Assembly: GCA_013396995.1 (NCBI GenBank)
Contig: VWZP01010282.1
Location: 476,318-540,317 of the forward strand
Source of the DNA: Dicaeum eximium
Taxonomy: Eukaryota; Chordata; Aves; Passeriformes; Dicaeidae
DNA length: 64,000 bases
Direction of reading: 5' to 3'
Under the pieces are notes generated by a model. The model searched no databases. It was not told where the DNA came from and saw only the letters and a list, made by a program, of their open reading frames with translations. The position numbers and the translations under genes were made by a program. This document shows, one piece after another, positions 38,501 to 49,815 of this stretch. The number at the start of each line of letters is the position of its first letter. Position 1 is the first letter of the stretch.

Positions 38501-41500
38501 TTCTGAGTAGATCTATGGATAGCCTAAAAGGATTATAAATGCCTTTTAATTTACTAACTCTACTAGAATGGATTTTTTAAAAACTTGTAGCGTGCTTTCT
38601 TCACAGGCTCTTAAATAAATAAATAAATACATAAACTGAGTCTGATGTAGTCCAGGAAAAGTGCGAAGTATTATTTAGAAGCTGCAGCTACCAGATGTAA
38701 GCAGCTAATGATGATGGAATTAAAAATTTTCCCTGCTAAAAAAAACCCAAAAACATAGCTGTCTAGCTAGACTTCATCCATGATCTGTATTTTAGGGGCT
38801 AAAGGTGATTGCTCTGGTAAAAGCTATTTGTATACTTTAACAATATTACAAAACAAGCATTTAGCAAGTGCTTCTTACTTTCTCAAATTTAGCAATCAAA
38901 ACAAACGGCACCCCAACCACTGAAGCACCACAAGGCTGCCAGGCAACTCCTTTTAGCCATCCCAGTATCTTTTGGATATATATTCATTTCTGTTGCTAAG
39001 CACTCAGCATAGCTTATACTCATAAGTCATGACTGTTTGATTCTGACATTTTAAATAATTACCTGAGACATGAAGCCATGTCAAAACCATCCAACAGAAG
39101 TATTTTGATAAGAAGAATGTAGAGCACTTCTCTATTTCCATGTAAAATGACTCAGCACAAAAAAAAATTAAAATTGCTAGTTTATCAACAACCAGAGCAG
39201 CAGGCTTTCCTGTTATTGCATAAAACAGAAAGAGAATAACAGGAAAAGTAAAGTGGGGCAGAATCCTAAAATTTAATAAAATTATCATTGACAGTAGTGT
39301 CTGGAAACACTGTCTCACAAACTATGTGTTGTGAGATTTTTACCAAACTGTGCCTGAGTGATGTTCAACACAGTCAAGATGTAAGAAGCTGGAATTAAAA
39401 CAGACTTTCATATCTACTGAACAGTTAGACAAAGCATTCTTAGGTATCACAGTAATAAAGAAAAACCCCTCAACCACTAGTGTAAGCAGGAAAAATATTA
39501 ATGTTTTCACAGTCTGAATTTCTTCCCATTTCAAAACAAGACTGATAAATGGCAAAGGCAAAGAGCTGCTGAAGGGTTAAACAGAGCTAAAGGCTGGAAA
39601 CATACAGTCACACATGTTTATGTGTATTCAGCTCAAACCATCTGCTGTTCGTGTGTGGAAGTTGGTAAATATGATATTGCATCATAGCAGAAGTTCTTAG
39701 GGGCGGGATAATGACTGCTCAAGGTCAGCCTGTTAGAGGACCAAGCTGTATAGCAGATACAGAAAAAATAATCCACAGGAAATTTAGGAATCTGAGGCAA
39801 CAGAAGGATACAAGAGCAGATGGGTGAATTTACCAGTTAACTGCCATTCACTGAACTGTCATTATTTAATTGTAATGAGATGTTCAGGCAGACTCTTAGC
39901 TATCTGCATCATTTGTGAAAATACCTCTTCAAAACAATGTCTGAGTTTTAGGCACTGTACTCTGAGTGCTTCCCTCTGAGATACTAATTTTTAACTTTTA
40001 AAACTATCTATACAGGTAACAGGGAAGTAATTTTAAAGTTTTAGCTAGTACCTTATACTTTGTACCAGCATATATTAGATTTTGAGAAGATAAGTACTGT
40101 TATTAATATGAATATTGTATTTCCTAAAACATCTCCAATTTTTCTGGAAGAAGAACCAATACATACTTTTGTTCTAAGAGTCTTCTTTCAGTGAAAGTTT
40201 AGGACTTAGGACTGGCACCTAAAAAATTATCAAGGAAATTATTTCCTACTCCATCACACCAAATAGATGAGAAATTTATTAATGTAAGCTGATTTGCAAG
40301 ATAATTTTCATTTCTTTTTTAAGTGGAAGGAAAAAAATTGGAGGACAAGATACATTGCATTTGCCACCACCATTGCTTTTCAGTAGCATGACCAGTTTTC
40401 TCACACTGGCAGAAAGCACAGATGTTATGTTGCCTCTTAGGGAATATTCTGTCTGTGGCAGAGGCAAAATTTCAATATATCTTGCCTGTGTAGAAGATTC
40501 TCCTTGTGTTTCCTGAGGCTGTGAATAAAGCTGAATACTTCTGGCATATGAAATTGCCAAGGGAAAATTATACATAATGATGTATTAAATAGTGTTGGAC
40601 AACTTAAAACAACCATGTGTTAGGCAGAAAAAGAATGTAGACAGTTACTCACATTTTGTATCTTACTGCATGACAATTGCAGATGTTCAGTATTGTGCTC
40701 CAGTGCAGGCACAAAAGTATGAAAAGTTCAGGACAAGAAGGAATTAGACATAATTCAATGTTTACTATAAAAATATAAATTTGTCCTTCTCTGCATCAAA
40801 TACCATGTCAACTTATAAAATTAGGCCTAAGCCATTTGAAGGGCACATTTTGACTTCACACCCACAACATTCTAAGAAACTAGGAAGAACTCTGCATCTG
40901 CCATGGGAAAAGTATTGGATGATACTAGTCCAGAGCATCCTAGCTGCAAACTGGAACAGAGCCCATACACTGGGCTGGAGCTCTGACAGTAACACTTTAT
41001 TTACAGCTGATGTTTACTCTTCATGTGGGTGAAAAATATAGGCAACAACAAAATAGAAAAAAAAAATTATTGTTTCAGGCAAAAGGATAGAATTAGTGAA
41101 ATAGAATACAAACAAATATTCTATAGAATAGATACTTTAGCAAAGTATCATATCCCTACCTTAATTTCCCTGTCTTCTGAGTATTGCATCAAGACATAAC
41201 TCATATAATATCTCTGTAGGAACAGGTCTGAAGATCAGTCTAGTAAAAAATTGGTCCTCAAGTGTAGCATACTAGTCTTTGCATTTCTGATGTAATAAAC
41301 TATTAGATAAAGTTCTCTATAATAGTTTATAAGGTATTTATAAATATTATCTTTACTTAAATTTTAATAGATCTTCAAAATTTCTACCAATATACGCACA
41401 TATGTTACTTTAGACTACACATGTTAATTTGTGCAAGCAATACAGCTCCTCATTTTCTAATATGTAGGTTTCTAGTGCTAGTCTTTGGCCTCTGTCAACT

Positions 41501-44100
41501 TTTATACTAACTTAAATATTTTATAGTACCCTTTCAACTGCAAGCGTATTCCAAAAGCGTAGTTCAGACAGACAAAAAATGGAAATAAAGATCCACCCCT
41601 CCTGTCCACATCACCTCCCCAGTTAGTGCAACTTTAGTCTACGCTTAGGGGAGCATTTACCACTGTTGGTCTTCTGACATACTTTGACTTCAAATGTTAT
41701 ATACCACTGCCTTTAAAAGACAAATTCACATTACCAAAAAGGCAGATAGATGGTGAAAAGAATGAAGCTTTCTTGCATGCAAGTATCTGTTTGTGGGCTT
41801 ATGCTACTCAAGGACTTGCATAGTTTGGCTACTTAAATCTTCCTGTTTTAGGAAAATATTACAGGCAAAATCCAATTGTAATTCCACATCTGTAATATCA
41901 CTGAAAGGAGCAGGACTTCAGTCTTTGTCAAAACTTGGCATAGAATAGCATTTCAGACAGCGTTTGTGGTGGTAACAAATTAAAACAAGACACTGATTCT
42001 ATATTGCAACAAAACTCATTAACTGAGCTTTCTACACTATCATTGGTGTCATCCAATGGCAGAAATTTTGAAGACTAAAATGTATATAAAAGTCTAAAAT
42101 ACTGGTTATTAAAATATCACCGTGACAATTATTATTTTAAAATAAAATTTAGCAACAAGGGAATTCCAGCAAGTGCCTAAATAGGGATTTTGCTACATGT
42201 ATTTTACTACCGCTTAAAGGAATTCTCATGGGTAAATGATATCATTTTCAGATTCTTTGGGGAGGAGTTACCATTTCTATGGTCTGTTGTACCACCCATC
42301 AAATATTACTTTAATGTGACTTTAAACAAGGTAAAATAACCTACAAAGTGTTTCTTTAAATTAATATCAATTTGTAATAGCAAATTCCAGCAAAGCACAG
42401 AAATTGAGTTGGTCATGCTAGCGTGCTAACATAAGTAACGGATGGATTAGCAGAATATATTTCAAGTTGGATCTGAACTGACTTTATACTTTGCAGACAC
42501 ACTTTAATTTTGATTAATGCTTACCTTGGTTTAGGCAATAGACTTTGGCAAGGAAGAGAGAGGATTTTCTTTTCTTTTCCATTGCCTTTTCCAGACAACT
42601 CAATCTGTAACGCTTGCTAGACTTCCCTTTGAGCCTGAGAACTGCTGGCTTGCAGAACATGTAGTGTTCCCACTCTCTCATGCAAGATTGATTTCTATTT
42701 TCATCTAAATCTTAGGTTCCCTTACTGGTTATGATTTAGTGAAATTATTCACTCTGCTCTTCTTGGTGTCAAATGGCAGCATAGGGTTGAAAGGAAGTTT
42801 TAGAAGTCCATTGCAGAATCAGCACAAAATTAGCCAGAACACACAATAAACTTGAACATGGGAAAATTAATAGTGTAACATTTCAGAAGTACATAGACTT
42901 GCATTTTCTGATGTGAAATAATGTGTTTCTTCCAAAGAGTATGTATACTTATTCTAGAGTCATCCTGCACTTGAGCCTTCTTACTTCAGAGTTGCTCAAG
43001 AAAAGAAAACAGCCTGAGTTTGACAGTGAGAATTCTCACCTGAACCAGAACTGTTGCCCTAATTGAGGGATGCAGATTTGGACATGTTATTTACAACTGT
43101 ACAACATAGGTACAATCTACTAAAATTTTGTATTTTGCTGCTAGTCTCAGGTACATAAACATAATAAAAACTGAAGAAAGCCCAAACACACAGTGCAACT
43201 ACAAAATATACTCTGTTTAAAAGAAGCTAACGTAAAGTTATTGGAAAAAAGAAAATTCATGGAAATACTTTGATGTTTAATAAGGATAGTCCAAATTTAT
43301 ACTTTCCCATTCAGAAGAAATGGAAACAAATATTTAGACCTGTATCAAAACAATGCACAGAGAATTCTTTTATTTTCTCAGCCATTGTAAATTTGGGTGG
43401 TTTAGGGGTTTTTGAAACATTTGTACAGAACTTTGCCAATTCAATTAATTACTACATTATAAGGTATTATGGGAGACGAAGCACCATCAGAGAATCCAGC
43501 AAATATAAGGAGGGGATAAATAGACTACAACTTACACCTGGCCCTGTAGCAGTTTAAAAGTCTTTGCCCCAACAAAAAACTTGTATTTGTTACTTTTATT
43601 TGGTTATATTTCCAAAAGAAGTAAAAAGGTCTCCTTAGGTAACATAAAATTTCTACATTAATCAAAAGTGTAGATGAATGCAATTTCATTTCTCTCAAAT
43701 GAAAATATTTCTGTAATAACTTCCAGCCAGCCTTTAGCCTAGCTTGGAATCTCAAAAGAGAGATACAGAGCAATTGTGACATTGGTTTTGAAAATGCACA
43801 ATATGGGTATGAAATCCTGTCTCACATTTGTTCAGATCAAGAGCAACTCATTCAAGATCTGTTATAACAAAAAGAAAATCAAGCTCATCATTTGGATACT
43901 GAAATTGACTTCAAAAAACTTGAACTGAATTAAATTTTCTGCTGAACAGACACCAGTAGACTTGATTTGATATCACTTTGCCCTGAGGCACAAAGCATGA
44001 CTTTCTTCTGAGTTAAGAGATCACTACAGTTTCCTTACATCCAGATTTATGGGGACATCTGGAATGAGTTGTAAAGGGAAGCAAAGAGACTGGAGTAAGC
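35541..44100. other. Intronic sequence, no recognised element
   Basis: AT-rich with no gene I can support. A short TTGGCTTACA duplication lies near 36740-36770, and an (AAAT)n run at about 38610-38630. The stretch 35900-36170 has a less repetitive look and several developmental transcription-factor-like motifs; see findings. Confidence 0.55.
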
Positions 44101-44115
44101 AGATGGAGCTGTATC

Positions 44116-44196
44116 CCGAAGTGCAGATACTCTGTTGATCAGCAGAGCACAGCGGCACCCAGGGAGCGAACGGCCGCGATCCCGAGCCTCGCCGGG
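44116..44196. other. Isolated CpG-dense, GC-rich patch
   Basis: Eight CpG dinucleotides fall within 44151-44196, including GCGAACGGCCGCGATCCCGA, plus one at 44117. The kilobases around it have almost none. An A14 run follows at 44327-44340. It is far too short for a standard CpG island. It may be a fragment of a GC-rich inserted sequence, a retrocopy with a poly(A) tail on the + strand, or a small regulatory element. No ORF is recognisable. Confidence 0.55.
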
Positions 44197-44571
44197 CTCT
44201 GGTGCTGCACTGAAAACAGAGAGGGCTTCACCCACCTTTCTCTGCCTTTCTTGAAGCCAATGCCTGAAGAAAGTAAAAATTAAGTATGAGGAGCAAACTC
44301 CTAACTACAAGTTTTTAAAATGTACCAAAAAAAAAAAAAACAGGATAGGAATACAAATTTGACTTCAAATTACATGTTTGTATGGATGGATTTTTTTCCT
44401 AAATATTTTTTTGAAATCTTAATTGATTTCTCATATTCACAAGGGGCTTGGGAAATACTTCAGTTCTTTCACTGTCATTTCAGATATTTGCACAAAGCTA
44501 AGATTTTAATTGTTTATCTTTATATTATTTAGATATTACAGATTACTACACAAAGTCCAAATTGCTGACAT

Positions 44572-44647
44572 ATTCAGCAGGACACTTAAGTCAATGGGAC
44601 TTCTCACAAGCTAAAAAATTGTCATCTGCTTAAGTGTCCAGCTGAAT
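44572..44647. repeat. Inverted repeat (19-bp arms, 38-base loop), ancient amniote repeat-like
   Basis: ATTCAGCAGGACACTTAAG (44572-44590) pairs with CTTAAGTGTCCAGCTGAAT (44629-44647) with one mismatch in 19. The loop begins TCAATGGGACTT. The combination of CTTAAGTG...GCTGAAT with AAGTCAATGGGACTT resembles an old interspersed repeat of amniotes carrying AAGTCAATGGGACTTAAG and CTTAAGTGCTTTGCTGAAT. The hairpin is seen directly; the family link is from memory. Confidence 0.7.
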
Positions 44648-47600
44648 CACAGCCAATGGGCTTCATTATACCCTTTATTGGTTTTATCACTTTGACCTTT
44701 ACTGCACAGTAAATTTTGCCCTTCTTGTGGTATTTATAACATGTTCTATGGCATACTTGCAAAGGAGATTACCACAGATTTATCTACTGCAATTTGAAAA
44801 GGATGAGCTTACAATAGACTGTAATGATTTCACCCCACAGAAAAATGCATCTTTTGTATATTAAAAAGTACCTTAAAATAAATAGACCATTTAAAAATTG
44901 TCAGAAGTTACATGAATAGAATGTAATTTACACATTTTAATTTCTTGCAGTAAAGGTGACTCAATCAGCACATAAAATCTGTGCAACTCATTAAATCTTA
45001 GAAAAATAATGTAATCTCAGGCATTTAAGAAAAATCTGGACTTCATCTATCAAACTTTAATGTTATGATGAAGCTACAATGTGAAGTTTTGACTTCACAT
45101 TTTCTGCACTCATGTTTCTTATTATTTTCCTGCTCTTGTTTTTTAACTACTCAGTCTTGCACATAATGAATTATTCAATAATTAATATAGGGTATTTAAC
45201 TATTGCCTATTAAGACCTGAGATACATCTATCACCTGCAGAAGATAATTCAGAATACCTGAAGTTAAGTTTTGTTCCAGTTCCTCATCATAAATGCCCTG
45301 TTGTCTTCTTATGATTAATAACTTACTGATTCTGTGCAACACTCCCACTAAGTTAGACCTTGGAAGAAAGAAACTCAATCTAAAAATTCTAACTGAGCAA
45401 TGCAGCTGCAAACAGAGTTACACAATAAAAGGTGTCAGATGATCTTGGCCTTTGATTATAGTGCTTTGTGTAGTGTGTGTGCTGTGCATATTTTCAACAC
45501 GTGTAGGTTCAAGGGCACTGTACAGATAAAACACTGAAGTCCTTAAAATTGCCAGGCACAATTCACATGAGTTAAGTAGTTACATGTAAGTCACACATCC
45601 CTACTTTTTATGAAGTTCAATAGAAGCAACAAATCCAAAATGGAGATGCTTGGAAAATACTAGCAAGCATTGCCCAGTTGCTAAGGGTTGTCATTTTAAC
45701 AAACTGAAAGATAACCAATGTCTAGAGTCATTAAACTTCCAAATCAACAAGGTTTAAATTCAGCAAACAGATCATTATGAGATAAATATGCTCTGACTTA
45801 TATTTGACAGGTTTCTGCTAAAAGGATATTTTCAAGACTGGATACATGATGACTTAGCATCAACCTTTTTTATTCTTGTTTAGCCAGGTTTTCAATTTAG
45901 CCCATTTAAAAAAAAAGAACAAAATTATAAGCTGAATTCATTTCTCATACAGATACCTAAACAAATTATTACATGGATCACGCAGTTTGACAAGAGTGGG
46001 CTGTGGCTGTGAACACTGCATTATTTAGTATTATAAATTCCATTTTGCACTGTACCTGAAGCATGTTATGTCTTAAACAAGTTACTGTAAGGCATTTGAA
46101 ACAGATGTCCAAGGAAGGCTGATGGACTGTTATATGAAACTGAAAGTCAAGATGACAAACAAAAGACCTTAAACTCTGAGTCTTATTCATTCATTTTCCT
46201 GGAGAAAGGTTTGTGAGTGGGATGAATGTGCCATAGCCTCCCACAAGAGTATATGAGGCAGAGCACAGTCTTTCTGTCAGCAGCAACCAAAGTTTCACCT
46301 TCCAGGAAATATTAGAAAATATACTTCAGGAAAAACTGTATTCATTTGCAAAAATATTCATTTGGGTTTTAGGTGCTGTTGCCCCAGAAAATCCTCTACT
46401 GCATCTATTTTTTCCCTTTCCTCTGTAGTCCCAGTAGTAAATCAGAAGTCAAAACTGTGTGTGCCATGTAGTAAATCTGACAAGAGATGCCAAGGGATCT
46501 TACAGCCTAATAGGATCTCTTAGGAAGCATGCATACGTGGTAGAAGGAAAAACACAGGCAGAACACGTCCCAGAGGAGAGCATGAGTCAACAGCTGAAGG
46601 GTTTGCAGAGACAGGAGTTTGGTATTGCACATTTTGCTTACGTGGATTGAGCCTGGATGTGTGCTCCAAACTAGATGCCAGCCAGAAGCAGTTGATAAGA
46701 AAAACAATTTTTCAACTTGAAAAACAAAGCTGGTAAAATAAAATCACAATAAGCAAGCTGAAACACTATATCAAGACTTTCAAAATTCTGGCCCTTTTAA
46801 GAAGGATTCTTTTCTAAACCCACCTCCATTTAGTGTTTAGCACACGAAAACTTCATTCTTGTGTCTGTTAATGGTCTGTCTCAAAATCACTAGTTACCAT
46901 TGNAAACTGTTTAGATTTACATACCCAGCTTGGAAAAGTCAACTCATGGAATTGCTCACCATTTTTCTATCAAAAACACCCCTACCTAAAGTTCTTCTGG
47001 GTTACATCTAGACTGTTTTGCCCGAAGCAAATGATGTAAATACCTTCCATCCTGTCCATTGGGAGCAGGAGGGTTACAGCACACACACGCCCACACAGAC
47101 AGGAAGTCACATAAGTATTTAAGTAAGCATTCAGTCTTCAGCCATGTCCTATGGCCAAAGTCCAGCAACTTGTGGGAGGGCACCATGCCAGCCTAACAGA
47201 TGGACATACATATGGGTAGTCAGGACATCATGTGAAGCCATCAAGTATGGATACTAAGGGCATGATTCCAACCTAAGAACATGAGCTTTCTGTGAAGGTT
47301 AGGGGATGTTAAGCTGGATTTACTTTCAAAAATAAGGAATAAATTCCACTGCCATGTCCAGAAACAGTCATGCTCTTAGTTAATCAGGTGGAGTTGTTAG
47401 TAGATAAAAAGAGCTTTTATTCTAAAAGAATTATTGCAAAGGAAAATTTTAACATTTCACAAGGGAGATTTCATTTTGACAGATAAATACGTATTATTTG
47501 TGGGGAGATGTAGTTAATGATAATGATTTTGCACTGGCAGTGCTTTCACCCTGCATCACCATCTGTCCTGTGCCTTTTTCCTAAAGGAGACAGGAAACTG

Positions 47601-47918
47601 CTATTTGAGCAATGCATGCAGCCCAGACAGCCAGACACATTCTCTGCAGCCATTATTGGGAGGGTCAGTGTTGGAACCGCTGCCCTTAGCTGATGAGGAG
47701 ATAATGAGAACAGAGGCACAGCACCTCCACACACATTGCCCTGGAGAGCACTGCTGATGCATCTGAGTGAAAAACAGGCATGTGTAACCCACAGCCATCT
47801 GCTGCTATGTCCATCAGCAGGATAGAGGAAGAGGTTAGGAATCATGCTTTGTTGATTTAATCCACTGCTACACCACAATTACAAAAGGATGTGCTAAAAC
47901 ATGCTCAAATGGGATCCC
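44648..47918. other. Intronic sequence, no recognised element
   Basis: AT-rich to about 46.4 kb, then somewhat more GC-balanced to 47.9 kb. One undetermined base (N) sits at 46903. The block 47530-47880 is less AT-rich and open in two minus-strand frames, with no recognisable protein. Confidence 0.55.
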
Positions 47919-47990
47919 ATGGAATCATTGAATACACTGTGTAGGAAGGGACCCATCAGGATCATCAACTCCAACTGAGCTTTGGCCACA
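47919..47990 (-). mobile_element. CR1 LINE 3′ terminal fragment
   Basis: The sequence TGGAATCATTGAATACACTG, then GTAGGAAGGGACCCATCAGG and ATCATCAACTCCAACTGAGC, is the reverse complement of a CR1 3′ terminus, where it reads TTGGA...GATGATC...GTCCCTTCC...ATGATTC. Only about 70 bases are recognisable and the 5′ side of the element is missing. Confidence 0.7.
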
Positions 47991-49095
47991 CAAAATTTCT
48001 CCCTACATTGGCAAGTAGCCTCTGTGGATTCTTCCCATGTCACTCGGCCTTGCTTCCACTGCAATCCCTCCTCTTACTAAGATCAGAACATTGAAATCTG
48101 ACAAAATCGTGAACAGCTTTTGAAATTTTACCAATTGACTAAGGAGAACACATGAAGTTTTAATGCCAAGTACAGGAAGGACAGACAGCATCTTGGTTTA
48201 TGGAGCACTGTGTATTCAGAACAAAGTTAGGAAGCACTGAATTCCTCCTTGATTGAGATGAGATATTGAGAAGAAACACTAGAACTTTATGAAGATGAAT
48301 ATTACATAGGTGGTTTTGTTGAATAAAAGGACTTGTCTGTTTCTTCCAGTTTTGATTTAAAAACACAGATAACCACTGCTTCCTCTGATCCTCTGTATCC
48401 AGAAGATACAGCTTGAATTATCTGCTTTAACTTCCAGACATTCAGGTTCTTTCTGCTAGACTCAACAGCTCTTTAGTATTCAGCACTCCTTCAATGAAGT
48501 TACTCATTGTAATGCAAGTCACTTCTCAAACAACTTTTCACTAAACAACAGAGATTGACATCTTCAAGATTCACACCATTCTGAAGAATGCTATTCCTCT
48601 GGTCATTTTTATGCCCCCTTCCATTTTTCAATGGACTTTAACAATTTAGATGCCAGAAAATGCATGCAGCAGTCCAGTTTTAGTCCCCTTAAGTGCCATA
48701 CATATAGGAAAAGGTCAACTTCTTATTCTATTTCTTTATTCAGGCTCAATTCACCATTCTTACATATTATCCTATTATTTCTTTTGTGAGACAGTACAGT
48801 CCAGGCTATAGCTATCTTTTTTCATTTCAGCCTACATGCCCTGGTTCTTCAACTGCCTGACTAAATTTACCATTTCATAATGCATTTTTTGCCCCACTTA
48901 CAGAATAATTTAAATGCTTCTATTTTGACTCATTAGCCACTTAACAACTGGTTTATGAGGCATCCATGCATTTCAAAGAAGGGTTTTCTATTTTCTTCAG
49001 ATCTTTTCAAAGCAAATTAATGCTACTGCGGTCATTTCTGTGGACTTCTGTCACAGCATATGCCACAGTCCAGACAGCCATGGCACACAAAGTAT
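47991..49095. other. Intronic sequence, possibly old LINE-derived
   Basis: No gene. The segment around 48646-48740 (GCAGTCCAGTTTTAGTCCCC, TTAAGTGCCATACATATAGG) faintly resembles antisense sequence of an ancient CR1/L3-type element. I hold that only weakly, because the similarity is patchy. Confidence 0.4.
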
Positions 49096-49224
49096 CACCA
49101 TATAGTATCAGAAGGCTTTAAGCATCCACCCATATAGAGCAGCACCATACCATATCAGAGAGCTTCAAGCATCTGCCCACACACAGTAACACACCATCAC
49201 TCCAGAAGGCTGCAAGCATCGTCC
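49096..49224. repeat. Minisatellite, 47-bp unit, about 2.7 copies
   Basis: Three imperfect units begin CACCATATAG (49096), CACCATACCA (49143) and CACACCATCA (49190). Each carries CAGA(A/G)(G/A)GCTT/GCAAGCATC-like sequence. The AAGCATC core falls at 49120, 49167 and 49214, spaced exactly 47 bases apart. Units differ by several substitutions, so the array is not recent. Confidence 0.8.
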
Positions 49225-49689
49225 TTCTTGTTCTTTAGTAGCCCATCAGGGATGAGGCTCTGCTGCAGTCCCACTCTGAGTTACCACAAACTGTACCTAC
49301 AGACTTTCACTAGAAACTGGCACTGAATTGTGATTCTCCATTAATGACTTTTTGGAAGTTCTCAGACAACTTGTAAACCGTGTAATGAGCTTTTTACAAT
49401 TACAGTGTTATTACTTTATTAGAATATTGCATAAAAATTGGTAGACTACCTTACAAATGCATACGTCGGTAATGACTACTTGGTTGGGGTTTTTATACAA
49501 AGAATATAAATATAAAATTAGATTTCTCGTCCATTAATAATGTCTGCATTTACACACTGAGTGACATTAGTTACATTCCTGTCAGGTATTCTTTCTTAAA
49601 TTAATCTAACATCACAGGTTTCCTTATTTTGCTTAAAACTGATGCCAGTCTTACTACCATACAGTCATTTCATTGCCACTTGCACTAGA
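49225..49689. other. Intronic sequence, no recognised element
   Basis: AT-rich sequence between the minisatellite and the next CR1 piece. Nothing recognised. Confidence 0.6.
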
Positions 49690-49815
49690 ACAGGTTACTC
49701 AGAGCCCCATCCAGCCTGGCCTTGAACACTCCCAGGGATGGGGCATCCAGAGCTTCTCTGGACAACCTGCTACAGAACCTCAGGACACTCACAATAAAGA
49801 ATTTCTTCCTATTAC
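49690..49815 (-). mobile_element. CR1 LINE fragment near the 3′ end
   Basis: The + strand reads CAGAGCCCCATCCAGCCTGG, CCTTGAACACTCCCAGGGAT, GGGGCATCCAGAGCTTCTCT, GGACAACCTGCTACAGAACC and AATAAAGAATTTCTTCCTAT. This is the reverse complement of the well-known CR1 segment (ATTCTTTAC...GGTTGTCC...GGATGCCCCATCCCTGG...GGCCAGGCTGGATGG). Both ends are truncated; in particular the 3′ tail is absent. Confidence 0.88.

Noticed and set aside
39690..39760. TGACTGCTCAAGGTCAGCCTG as a MIR 3′ segment
   Set aside because: Similarity to the MIR core is short and the flanks do not continue the match.
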